64,000 bases of DNA, from NCBI RefSeq assembly GCF_042682525.1, contig NZ_JBHUHP010000010.1, forward strand, positions 395,358-459,357. Reading direction: 5' to 3'. Shown here piece after piece: positions 41,993 through 50,045 of this stretch; within the stretch, counting starts at the first letter, position 1; the number at the start of each line of letters is the position of its first letter. A model generated the notes under the pieces. That model searched no databases and was not told where the DNA came from. It worked only from the letters and a program-made list of their open reading frames with translations. Source of the stretch: Blastococcus_B deserti. GTDB lineage: Bacteria; Actinomycetota; Actinomycetes; Mycobacteriales; Geodermatophilaceae. Both the position numbers and the translations under genes were made by a program.

Positions 41993-42095
41993 AAGGACCC
42001 TCCTGCCCCCCACCACTCGTAGAAGGCCCCCTCCTCCCCACCCTTCGCAAGCTCAGGGGGGTCCCGGGAGGGGGCCGGGGGCTCTGCAGGAGGGC
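41993..42095 (+). repeat. Nested hairpin repeats behind rplT
   Basis: An outer element (AAGGACCCTCCTGC at 41993, GCAGGAGGG at 42086) is interrupted by a complete inner one (AAGGCCCCCTCC near 42023, GGGAGGGGGCC at 42066), with CTTCGCAAGCTCAGGGGGG as the inner centre. It starts three bases after the rplT stop and probably ends the operon. Confidence 0.8.
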
Positions 42096-42228
42096 TCACC
42101 GACGCCGTCGGTGACCGGTCCTCGCGGGCCGGCGCCGGCGGCGTCGGCGTCTGTTCCGGGGCGGCGTCTGATCCGGGGGCACGTCCGGTCCGGACGCGGG
42201 TGTGCAGATCTCGCACGGGAGAAGAGGC

Positions 42229-43020
42229 ATGGAGCTGCTGACCGAGCGGTCCGCCCGCATCGTGGCGGCGCGCAAGCTCACCCGCCGTGCGGGCCGTGAC
42301 GCCGCCGGCCTCTTCCTCGCCGAGGGGCGTCAGGCGGTCGTCGAGGCGCTCGCCGAGCCCGAGGTCGTTCGCGAGGTCTTCGCCACCGAGGCCGCCGCCG
42401 ACGCGCACCGCGAGCTGCTGGCGTCCACGCCGGTGCCGGTGCGGCTGATCACCGAGAAGGCGGCGGCCGGGCTGTCGGAGACGGTGACCCCGCAGGGCCT
42501 GATCGCCGTCTGCGGGCTCCGGGACGTCGCCGGCGAGACGCTGACCGCCCGACCGCCGCGGCTGGCCGTGGCGCTGGCCGGGCTGGCCGATCCGGGCAAC
42601 GCCGGCACCGTGCTGCGGACCGCGGACGCCTGCGGTGCCGGCGCCGTGGTGTTCGGTGCCGGGTCGGCCGATCCGTACGGCGGCAAGGCGGTGCGCGCCA
42701 GCGCCGGCAGCCTGTTCCACGTCGACGTCGTCCGCGGGGCGCCCCTGGAGCAGCTCCTGCCCTCCCTGCAGGACGCGGGCGTCACCGTGCTGGCCGCCGA
42801 CGGCGGGGGAGAGGCCGCACTCGACGAGGTGGCGGCGGACGGCCGGCTCGCCGGACCGGTGGTGTGGCTGTTCGGCAACGAGGCCCGGGGCGTGCCCGCG
42901 GAGCTCGCCGCGCGCGCCGATCTACGGGTGCGGATCCCGATGCGGGGGCGGGCCGAGAGCCTCAACCTCGCGGCCGCGGCCGCCATCTGCCTCTACGCGA
43001 CCCAGCTCGCCCAGGGTTGA
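42229..43020 (+). CDS. TrmH/SpoU-family RNA 2'-O-methyltransferase
   Basis: A 263-aa SPOUT methyltransferase acting on rRNA or tRNA. The three family motifs are LADPGNAGTVLRTADACGAG, VVWLFGNEARGVP and IPMRGRAESLNLAAAAAICLY. The N-terminal part is the substrate-binding domain (LTRRAGRDAAGLFLAEGRQAV, parts at about 20-40). ATG at 42229 has GAAGAGG before it. The gene commonly follows rplT in actinobacteria and precedes pheST, as here. Confidence 0.92.
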   Translation: MELLTERSARIVAARKLTRRAGRDAAGLFLAEGRQAVVEALAEPEVVREVFATEAAADAHRELLASTPVPVRLITEKAAAGLSETVTPQGLIAVCGLRDVAGETLTARPPRLAVALAGLADPGNAGTVLRTADACGAGAVVFGAGSADPYGGKAVRASAGSLFHVDVVRGAPLEQLLPSLQDAGVTVLAADGGGEAALDEVAADGRLAGPVVWLFGNEARGVPAELAARADLRVRIPMRGRAESLNLAAAAAICLYATQLAQG

Positions 43021-43134
43021 CCGGCGTCGGTGGTTCCCGTCCTCGTGCCGCAGGGCGTGGTCCGGGTCCACGGGATGGGACCGGCGATCACGCACCGGCC
43101 GAGGCGTCGGGCAGCCCACCCCTGTGGTGCTCGT

Positions 43135-43418
43135 CGACCCGCGCCGCGGCCTTCGCCGTCCGGGATCGAGCCCGGTGATCCGCTGCTTCTCGCTCGACGA
43201 GCTCCACAGCGGCGCCTGTACAGCGTGGACCCCCTCGGTGACAGTCCGTAGAGGCTGTCCGGGATCGGCGCCTCCCAGTCGATGTCGACGAGCGGGTCGT
43301 ACGACTTCTTGACCGCTGACCCCTGCAGTCGGGTGGAGAGTTCCTCTCGATCGACCGGTCGGCGGCCGGACTGACCGGTAGCCGTGGTGGGCACTGTGGA
43401 GGGGATGGTGGCGGTCAT
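43135..43418 (-). pseudogene. Decayed AurF-like diiron oxygenase (N-terminal fragment)
   Basis: On the minus strand a start ATG (43418) opens MTATIPSTVPTT and continues to VKKSYDPLVDIDWEAPIPDS, LYGLSPRGSTLY, the typical N-terminus of AurF-like diiron oxygenases. Near 43217 the frame shifts: the continuation APLWSSSSEKQRI appears in another frame, matching the family's LYGTPLW-x-x-L-x-x-x-QRI. After that all similarity ends, so perhaps 80 of 300 residues remain. It is divergent from a TetR gene, the normal partner of such oxygenases. The remaining 43021-43134 holds nothing recognisable. Confidence 0.65.
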
Positions 43419-43472
43419 CGACGAGCTCCCCCGGGACGTCGAGCGCGGCTGCCAGGGAAGGTCGCCGTTACC

Positions 43473-44168
43473 GTGAAACACATGCAACCGGCGGTGGGTG
43501 TCCCGGGCGCGCCGCCGCGCTCGCGCACCCGGCGCGAGTCGCACGAGCCCCAGCAGGACGGCCGGCGGTCGCGGTGGACCGAGCACCGCCGGGCCCGCCG
43601 GGAGGACCTGGTCGGCGCGGCCGTCGAGGCCGTGCGTCGCACGGGCCCCGACTTCGCCGTGGACGACGTCGCCCGCAGCGCCGGCGTCTCGAAGACGGTC
43701 ATCTACCGCTACTTCTCCGACAAGGACGAGCTCGTCGACGCCGTTCTCGAGCGCATCTCCGGGAGCGTCCTGCTGCCGCGGCTGCTCGGCGAGATCGCGA
43801 CCGAGCACGCCGACGACCGGGCCGGGCTGCGTGCGGTCATCGCCGCGTTCGTGTCTCTCATCGAGGACGAGCCCGAGCTCTACCGCTTCGCCTACGCCCA
43901 CTCCGGGCGGTCGGGTCGGGCGGACCTCGTGGCCGCGACCGAGCACCGGATCGCCGAGGCGCTGGCCGCCCTGATGTCCGAGCGGCTCGAGGCCGCGGGG
44001 CAGCCGACGGCAGCGGCTCGGACGTGGGCGTACGGGGTGGTCGGCATGGTGCAGCTGGCCGCGCACTGGTGGTCGACGTCCCGCACCGTGCCGGCCGCGG
44101 AGCTGGTCGAGCAGCTGGTGGCCCTGGCGCACGGCGGGCTCGGCGAGCTGCTCCCTCCGCGCCGCTGA
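43473..44168 (+). CDS. TetR/AcrR-family regulator beside the decayed oxygenase
   Basis: A 231-aa regulator. The HTH is at about residues 45-90 (REDLVGAAVEAVRRTGPDFAVDDVARSAGVSKTVIYRYFSDKDELVDAVL, in parts). The ligand-binding domain contains VIAAFVSLIEDEPELYRFAYAHSG and WAYGVVGMVQLAAHWW. This subgroup is usually divergent from an AurF-type oxygenase gene. Here the target is a pseudogene, so the regulator may be orphaned or have other targets. Start: GTG 43473; ATG 43482 is also possible. Confidence 0.85.
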   Translation: MKHMQPAVGVPGAPPRSRTRRESHEPQQDGRRSRWTEHRRARREDLVGAAVEAVRRTGPDFAVDDVARSAGVSKTVIYRYFSDKDELVDAVLERISGSVLLPRLLGEIATEHADDRAGLRAVIAAFVSLIEDEPELYRFAYAHSGRSGRADLVAATEHRIAEALAALMSERLEAAGQPTAAARTWAYGVVGMVQLAAHWWSTSRTVPAAELVEQLVALAHGGLGELLPPRR

Positions 44169-44302
44169 CCGCCCGCGCGTCGCGAGGAGACCGCTGTCCG
44201 GGCACGACGACGAGGGTTGCCGGCCTCCTCTCCCGGTGGAGCAGCTCGACGCCGACGGCGAGGCGATCGCCCGCGGCTGGATGCGGCGCCGGGCGGCAGG
44301 GC

Positions 44303-45145
44303 TCAGCCGGGCAGGGTGATCAGGACGACGGCGGCCACCGCGGTGCCCAGCCCGGCCAGCTGGGCGCCGACCAGACGCTCGCGGAGCAGCAGTTGCGCCA
44401 GCACGACGGTGCTGACGGGGTACAACGAGGCGAGGACGCCGGTGATCGCCAGCTGCCCGTCGGCCTGGGTGGCGAGCAGGAACAGGGCGTTGGCCGACAT
44501 GTCGCCGATCCCCGAGGCCGCCACGAGGCCGAGCGCCGGCCGGCTGACCCCCAGCGATCGCCGCCCGACCAGCGCGACGACCACCACCAGCACCACCGAG
44601 GCGAGGCGGGCGGCCGCCAGCGGCGTGACGCCCGAGCCGTCCGACGTCCGGTCCAGGAGCACGAAGAAGAACCCGAAGGCGGTGCCGGCCGCCAGCGCGG
44701 GCGCCAGGCTGGCGGGCCGGGCGGCGCGCAGCGCCGAGAGGCCGCCCTCTGCGGACACCAGGACGACGGCGGCCAGGGCCAGCGCGATGCCGGCAGCGGC
44801 CCACGGCCCGATTTCCTCGCCGGCGAGCAGACCGACCAGCACGGGTACCGCTGCCGCCGTCACCGCGGTGACCGGGGCGATCACGCTCATGACCCCGCGC
44901 GAGAGGGCACGGAAGAAGACGAGGAGCCCGGCGGCCCCCGCCAGCCCGGCCGCGGCGCCCCAACCCAGGTCGTTGGCGCCCACCGGTCCACCGAGCCAGG
45001 GCAGGAGGGCCAGCAGTGCCACGAGCCCGATGAGCTGCGACAGCGCCACCACGCCGAAGACCGACGTCCTCCGGCTGGCCAGGCCGCCCAGGAAGTCGGC
45101 CGCCCCGTAGACGGCCGCCGAGGCCAGCGCCAGGACGACCGCCAC
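44303..45145 (-). CDS. EamA/DMT-family permease
   Basis: A 280-aa drug/metabolite transporter with ten hydrophobic segments in two EamA halves (VAVVLALASAAVYGAADFLGG and TAFGFFFVLLDRT positions). The frame is open further upstream, but the GTG at 45145 has GGGAGG seven bases before it and starts directly at the first membrane helix. Substrates of this family are metabolites or drugs and cannot be read from sequence. The 44169-44302 interval downstream holds only an alanine/arginine-rich open stretch that I cannot support as a gene. Confidence 0.82.
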   Translation of the reverse strand: MAVVLALASAAVYGAADFLGGLASRRTSVFGVVALSQLIGLVALLALLPWLGGPVGANDLGWGAAAGLAGAAGLLVFFRALSRGVMSVIAPVTAVTAAAVPVLVGLLAGEEIGPWAAAGIALALAAVVLVSAEGGLSALRAARPASLAPALAAGTAFGFFFVLLDRTSDGSGVTPLAAARLASVVLVVVVALVGRRSLGVSRPALGLVAASGIGDMSANALFLLATQADGQLAITGVLASLYPVSTVVLAQLLLRERLVGAQLAGLGTAVAAVVLITLPG

Positions 45146-45342
45146 GCCCGACCTCCCGATGTCACGGTGCGCACCGCCGCGCACCGGCCCCCGTTCTAGC
45201 ACCCGCCACCGACGAGGCGAGAGCCGCACACTCGCCGCAGCAGGTCCGATGCGGGCGGGTGAGCAGACCTCGCCGGACCGCAGGACGACGGGCCGGGAAC
45301 CCAGGCGCGGACCGACGGGCCCGGCGGGCAGAATGGTGTCCC

Positions 45343-46410
45343 GTGTCTGGCGCCAACGATCCCTACGACCCCAAGCAGGTCGCCGCGCTCTCGCCCGAGG
45401 CCCTCGACGACGCGGTGGCCGCGGCGCAGAAGGCGTTCGCCGAGGCCGGTGACCTGGAGGCGCTGGCCGCCGTCCGGCCGGCCCACCTCGGCGACCGGGC
45501 GCCGGTGCTGCTGGCCCGCCGCGAGCTGGGGGCGCTGCCGCCGGCCGCGCGCAGCGACGCCGGGAAGCGGGTCAACGCCGCGCGCCAGGCGGTCACCGAC
45601 GCCTACGCCGCCCGGCTGGCCGAGCTGGAGGCCGAGCGGGACGCCCGCGTGCTGGCGGAGGAGCGGGTCGACGTCACGCTGCCGTGGGACCGCACCCCGC
45701 GGGGCGCCCGCCACCCGCTCACCACGCTGATGGAGCGCATCAGCGACATCTTCGTCGGCATGGGCTACGAGGTCGCCGACGGCCCGGAGCTGGAGGCCGA
45801 GTGGCTGAACTTCGACGCCCTCAACATGGGGCCTGACCACCCGGCCCGCACGATGATGGACACGATCTTCGTCGCACCCGAGGACTCCGGCCTCGTGCTC
45901 CGGACCCACACGAGCCCGGTCCAGGCCCGCACGCTGCTGGCCCGGACTCCGCCGGTCTACGTCGTCGCGCCAGGCCGCGTCTACCGGACCGACGAGCTCG
46001 ACGCCACGCACACCCCCGTCTTCCACCAGGTGGAGGGCCTGGCCGTGGACCGGGGGCTCACCATGGCGCACCTGCGGGGCACGCTCGACCACCTGGCCCG
46101 GGCGCTGTTCGGCGCCGAGGCGATCACCCGCTGGCGGCCGTCCTACTTCCCGTTCACCGAGCCCTCGGCCGAGTTCGACGTCTGGTTCCCGGAGCACCGG
46201 GACGGCCCGCGCTGGGTGGAGTGGGGCGGCTGCGGGATGGTCAACCCGCGGGTGCTCATCGCCTGCGGCGTCGACCCGGACCAGTACTCGGGGTTCGCGT
46301 TCGGGGTCGGCATCGAGCGCGCCCTGCAGTTCCGCTCCGGGGTCGGCGACATGCGCGACATCGTCGAGGGCGACGTCCGGTTCACCAAGGCGTTCGGAGT
46401 GGAGCAGTAA
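45343..46410 (+). CDS. pheS: Phenylalanyl-tRNA synthetase alpha subunit
   Basis: Catalytic subunit, 355 aa, charging tRNA-Phe. Class II motif 2 region FRTHTSPVQAR-like (LRTHTSPVQARTLL), motif GRVYRTDELDATHTPVFHQVEGL and motif 3 FGVGIERALQFR are visible. GTG at 45343 lies eight bases after CAGAAT, so a leaderless transcript is likely, like that of tyrS in this window. The 197-base gap to the divergent permease gene contains no T-box that I can recognise. Confidence 0.96.
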   Translation: MSGANDPYDPKQVAALSPEALDDAVAAAQKAFAEAGDLEALAAVRPAHLGDRAPVLLARRELGALPPAARSDAGKRVNAARQAVTDAYAARLAELEAERDARVLAEERVDVTLPWDRTPRGARHPLTTLMERISDIFVGMGYEVADGPELEAEWLNFDALNMGPDHPARTMMDTIFVAPEDSGLVLRTHTSPVQARTLLARTPPVYVVAPGRVYRTDELDATHTPVFHQVEGLAVDRGLTMAHLRGTLDHLARALFGAEAITRWRPSYFPFTEPSAEFDVWFPEHRDGPRWVEWGGCGMVNPRVLIACGVDPDQYSGFAFGVGIERALQFRSGVGDMRDIVEGDVRFTKAFGVEQ

Positions 46411-48905
46411 TGAGGGTCCCTGTCGGCTGGCTGGCCGAGTACGTCGACATCCCCGCCGGGACGTCGGTCGAGGACCTCGACGCCGCGTTCGTGCGCCTCG
46501 GCCTCGAGGTGGAGGAGATCCACCGGCCGGAGCAGGTGACCGGGCCTCTCGTCGTCGGCCGGGTGCTGGAGATCGAGGAGCTCACCGGCTTCAAGAAGCC
46601 GATCCGCTACTGCCAGGTCGACGTGGGGGAGGCGGATGCTGCCCGGGGCGGTGGGCGGGACGTGCGCGGCATCGTCTGCGGGGCGAGCAACTTCGCCGTC
46701 GGCGACGCGGTGGTCGTGGCACTGCCCGGAGCGGTGCTCCCCGGCGGCTTCGCCATCGCCGCCCGCACGACCTACGACCGCGTCTCCGACGGCATGATCT
46801 GCTCGGTCCGCGAGCTCGGCGTCGGCGACGACCACGCCGGGATCCTCGTCCTCGGCTCCTCTGGCGACGACGTGCCGCCGCCCGGCACGCCCGCCGGCCC
46901 CGTGGTCGGCCTCGAGGACGTCGTCATCGAGCTGGCGATCACCCCCGACCGTGGCTACTGCCTGTCGATGCGGGGGCTCGCGCGCGAGATGGGCACCGGC
47001 CTGGCCGCGCCCTGGCGCGACCCGGGTGCGCTGACGCCCCCGGCCTGGGCGGGCGAGCCCGCATGGCAGGTCACCGTGGCCGACGCCGACCGCTGCGACC
47101 GGTTCTCGATGCTGGCCATGGAGGGGCTGGACCCGACCGCGCCGAGCCCGTGGTGGATGCGCCGGCGGCTGGCGCAGGCCGGCGTCCGCAGCATCTCCCT
47201 GGCCGTCGACGTCACCAACTACGTGATGCTCGAACTCGGTCAGCCGATGCACGCGTTCGACCGGGACGCCGTCACGGGTCCGATCACCGTGCGGCTGGCC
47301 CGCGAGGGCGAGAAGCTCACCACCCTCGACGGCTCGGTGCGCTCGTTGTCCACCGACGACCTGCTGATCACCGACGACACCGGGCCCATCGGCCTGGCCG
47401 CCGTCATGGGCGGGGCCTCCACCGAGATCGGTGAGGGCACCACCGCCGTCCTGCTCGAGGCGGCGCACTGGGAGCCGGCCGGCGTCGCCCGCACGGCCCG
47501 CCGCCACCGGCTGCCCAGCGAGGCGGCCAGGCGGTTCGAGCGGGGCGTCGACCCGGAGATGACCGTCGTCTCGCTGGCCCGCGCCGCGGAGCTGCTCGCC
47601 GAGTACGGCGGCGCGCACGTGGTGGGCGCAGTCGTGGACGTCGACACCCGCGCTCCCCGGCCGTCGATCGCCCTGGACGCCGCCAAACCGGCGCAGGTGT
47701 CCGGGATGCCCTACACCGGAGCGCAGGTGGTGGAGCTGCTCGAGGCGGTCGGCTGCGTCGTCGACGCCAGCAGCAGCCCGCTGGCCGTCACCCCGCCGCC
47801 CTGGCGCCCCGATCTGACCGATCCGGCCGACCTGGTCGAGGAGGTCGTGCGGCTGGCGGGCTACGACGACGTCCCGTCCGTGCTGCCGACCGCGCCGCCG
47901 GGACGCGGGCTGACCGCGGTCCAGCGGCGCCGCCGCGCCATCGGCCGCGCCCTCGCCGAGGCCGGCTACGTCGAGGCGCCGGCCTACCCGTTCCTCGGCA
48001 CGCCGGTCCTCGACGCGCTGGGGCTGCCCGAGGACGACGAGCGCCGCCAGGTGGTGCTGGTGCGCAATCCGCTGTCGGAGGAGGAGCCGGCCCTGCGGAC
48101 GACACTGCTGCCCGGCCTGCTCGCCACCCTGGCCCGCAACCTCTCCCGCGGGCAGCGCGACGTCGCGCTCTTCGAGCACGGCGCGGTCTTCCCGGGGGGC
48201 GACCGGGCGGCCGCGCCCGTGCCCGGCGTCGACCGGCGTCCGGACGACGAGACCATCGCTGCGCTCCTGCGCGCGGTCCCGGAGCAGCCATGGCACGTCG
48301 CCGTGGCGCTGGCCGGCAACCGCGAGCCGCGCGGCTGGTGGGGGCCCGGCCGTCCCGCGGTGTGGGCCGACGCGGTGGAGGCCGCGCGACTGGTCGCCGC
48401 CGCGTCCGGGGCCGAGCTCACCGTCCGGGCAGGGGACCGGGCTCCGTGGCACCCGGGCCGGTGCGCCGAGCTGCTGGTCGGCGACACGGTCGTGGGCCAC
48501 GCCGGCGAGCTGCACCCGCGGGTGTGTGCCGCGCTGGAGCTCCCCGCGCGCACCGCGGTGATGGAGCTCGACGTCGACGCCCTGCCGGCCGCGGCGGTGC
48601 CGATCGGCCCGCCGGTCTCCAGCTTCCCGCCGGTCCTGCTCGACCTGGCCCTCGTGGTCCGGGACGACGTGCCCTCGGCGGAGGTCGCCGCTGCGCTGCA
48701 CCAGGGGGCGGGGGAGCTGCTGGAGGCCCTGCGGCTCTTCGACGTCTACAGCGGACCGCCGGTGCCGGCCGGATCCCGGTCGCTGGCCTACGCCCTCACC
48801 CTGCGCGCGCCCGACCGCACGCTCACCGGCGAGGAGGCCACCGCGCTGCGCGACGCCGCCGTCGCCGAGGCGGCGGAGCGGACCGGAGCCCAGCTGCGTG
48901 CCTGA
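46410..48905 (+). CDS. pheT: Phenylalanyl-tRNA synthetase beta subunit
   Basis: An 831-aa subunit with a tRNA-binding/EMAP-like domain at the N-terminus (VDVGEADAARGGGRDVRGIVCGASN positions), B3/B4 editing domain (VTNYVMLELGQPMHAFD), B5 domain, the inactive synthetase core and the ferredoxin-fold anticodon-binding domain (FPPVLLDLALVVRDDVPSAEV). The ATG overlaps the pheS stop by one base. A nested repeat begins at its stop codon. Confidence 0.96.
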   Translation: MRVPVGWLAEYVDIPAGTSVEDLDAAFVRLGLEVEEIHRPEQVTGPLVVGRVLEIEELTGFKKPIRYCQVDVGEADAARGGGRDVRGIVCGASNFAVGDAVVVALPGAVLPGGFAIAARTTYDRVSDGMICSVRELGVGDDHAGILVLGSSGDDVPPPGTPAGPVVGLEDVVIELAITPDRGYCLSMRGLAREMGTGLAAPWRDPGALTPPAWAGEPAWQVTVADADRCDRFSMLAMEGLDPTAPSPWWMRRRLAQAGVRSISLAVDVTNYVMLELGQPMHAFDRDAVTGPITVRLAREGEKLTTLDGSVRSLSTDDLLITDDTGPIGLAAVMGGASTEIGEGTTAVLLEAAHWEPAGVARTARRHRLPSEAARRFERGVDPEMTVVSLARAAELLAEYGGAHVVGAVVDVDTRAPRPSIALDAAKPAQVSGMPYTGAQVVELLEAVGCVVDASSSPLAVTPPPWRPDLTDPADLVEEVVRLAGYDDVPSVLPTAPPGRGLTAVQRRRRAIGRALAEAGYVEAPAYPFLGTPVLDALGLPEDDERRQVVLVRNPLSEEEPALRTTLLPGLLATLARNLSRGQRDVALFEHGAVFPGGDRAAAPVPGVDRRPDDETIAALLRAVPEQPWHVAVALAGNREPRGWWGPGRPAVWADAVEAARLVAAASGAELTVRAGDRAPWHPGRCAELLVGDTVVGHAGELHPRVCAALELPARTAVMELDVDALPAAAVPIGPPVSSFPPVLLDLALVVRDDVPSAEVAAALHQGAGELLEALRLFDVYSGPPVPAGSRSLAYALTLRAPDRTLTGEEATALRDAAVAEAAERTGAQLRA

Positions 48906-49815
48906 GAAAGGACCCCGTCCCCCCCGCCCTCCGGAGAAGGACCCCCTCCTCCCCACCCCTCGCACGCTCGGGGCGGGACCCGAGAGGGGGCCGTCCCGGG
49001 ACGGGGCCACACGAACGCTCTCCGGCCAGGTCGCGCTCGTCACCGGCGCCTCCACCGGCATCGGTCGGCACCTGGTGGAGGGGCTGGCCGCGCGGGGCAT
49101 GGCCGTGGCCGGCATGGCCCGCAGCGAGCACCGGCTGGTCGCCGCCATGTCCGAGGTCGGGGAGGCGACGGGTGCCCGGACGCTGGCCGTGGGCGCCGAC
49201 GTCACCGACCGGGCCGCCGTCACCGCGGCGGTCGAGCGCGTCGTGGCGGAGCTGGGGCAGGTCGACCTGCTGGTCAACAACGCCGGCCTCATCGACGCCG
49301 CGGAGGAGCCGCTCTGGGAGGCCGACCCCGAGCAGTGGTGGGACGTCGTGTCGAGCCACGTCCGCGGCGGGTTCCTGCTCTGCCGCACCGTCGTGCCGTG
49401 GATGGTCCTTCGCAACCGCGGCCGGATCGTCAACATCGCGAGCGGGATGAGCGTGCGCGCCCGCCCGGAGTACTCGGCCTACTCGGTCGCCAAGACCGGG
49501 CTGATGCGCCTCACGGAGGCCCTCGCCGGCGCGCTGGAGGGCTCCGACGTCCGTGCCTTCGACGTCTCGCCCGGCGTCGTGGACAGCCCGATGACCCGCT
49601 CGATGCCGATGTGGCGCGGCTTCGAGGACTGGACCCCGCCGGAGCGGGTGGTCGAGCTGATCACCGCGATCGCCGCGGGGGAGCTGGACCCGTGGTCGGG
49701 CCGGCTCCTGCGTGCCGGCGCCGACGACCTCGACACCCTGCGGTCGCTGACGCCGCAGGACGCCGCACGGCAGCTGCGCCTGCGGCCCTACGGGGACGGC
49801 GACCCGCTGGCCTGA
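48898..49815 (+). CDS. Short-chain dehydrogenase whose 5' end is formed by repeat DNA
   Basis: A 305-aa SDR: TGASTGIG cofactor motif near residue 49, NNAG, VNIASGMS and the catalytic YSVAK are all present, so the enzyme core is intact. The only start codon in frame ahead of the Rossmann fold is a GTG at 48898 inside the end of pheT; the first 40 residues (MPEKGPRPPRPPEKDPLLPT and on) are encoded by the nested hairpin repeat at 48907-49008. Either the protein carries this proline-rich tail, or the repeat destroyed the native start and translation is poor. The C-terminus is extended by an acidic/arginine-rich tail. The substrate is unknown. Confidence 0.7.
   Translation: MPEKGPRPPRPPEKDPLLPTPRTLGAGPERGPSRDGATRTLSGQVALVTGASTGIGRHLVEGLAARGMAVAGMARSEHRLVAAMSEVGEATGARTLAVGADVTDRAAVTAAVERVVAELGQVDLLVNNAGLIDAAEEPLWEADPEQWWDVVSSHVRGGFLLCRTVVPWMVLRNRGRIVNIASGMSVRARPEYSAYSVAKTGLMRLTEALAGALEGSDVRAFDVSPGVVDSPMTRSMPMWRGFEDWTPPERVVELITAIAAGELDPWSGRLLRAGADDLDTLRSLTPQDAARQLRLRPYGDGDPLA
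48907..49008 (+). repeat. Nested hairpin repeats behind pheT, within an SDR reading frame
   Basis: Outer element AAGGACCCCGTCCC (48907) to GGGACGGGGCC (48998-49008); inner element AAGGACCCCCTCC (48937) to GAGGGGGCC (48984-48992) with the centre CTCGCACGCTCGGGGCGGGA. The arrangement is the same as behind rplT: a copy of one element sits inside another. Confidence 0.85.
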
Positions 49816-49859
49816 GCCGGCGGCCCCTTCCGGCGAGGGTGTGCCGGGTGCCCGCGACG

Positions 49860-50045
49860 GCGGCGGTGGTGCACGGCGGAGGGCTGATCGGCCTGGGCGA
49901 CTTTCAGCTGCCACGACACGCCGTAGCGGTCGTTCACCCTGCCCAAGCGGCGGCTGCAGCCGTGGCGAAGGTCAGCGCCTGCTCCGCGTCGTTGGCGAGC
50001 ACGAGGAAGGGCGCGGCCCGGTTCGGCAGTCGTCCCCTCACGTCC
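49860..50045 (-). pseudogene. Remnant of a VOC/PhnB-like protein
   Basis: On the minus strand the interval between the SDR gene and the glycosyltransferase gene encodes, in two different frames, FLVLANDAEQALTFATA and then GRVNDRYGVSWQLKVAQ. The latter matches the C-terminal CGWLKDRYGVSWQ signature of PhnB/3-demethylubiquinone-type VOC proteins. The shift between frames and lack of any start mark it as decayed. Confidence 0.5.

Noticed and set aside
43021..43134. Further conserved part of the AurF-like gene downstream of the frameshift
   Set aside because: Frames were read on the minus strand; the segment DPDHALRHEDGNH does not match the iron-ligand regions expected for the family, so it was not included.
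44220..44330. Short open frame reading PVEQLDADGEAIARGWM
   Set aside because: It overlaps the end of the permease gene, has no ribosome-binding site and resembles nothing known.
45146..45342. T-box riboswitch before pheS
   Set aside because: No AGGGTGG-type T-box sequence or specifier loop is visible, and the GTG start appears leaderless.
46143..49436. A 1097-codon open frame on the minus strand across pheT
   Set aside because: Shadow of pheT and the SDR gene; low-complexity translation and no recognisable motif.
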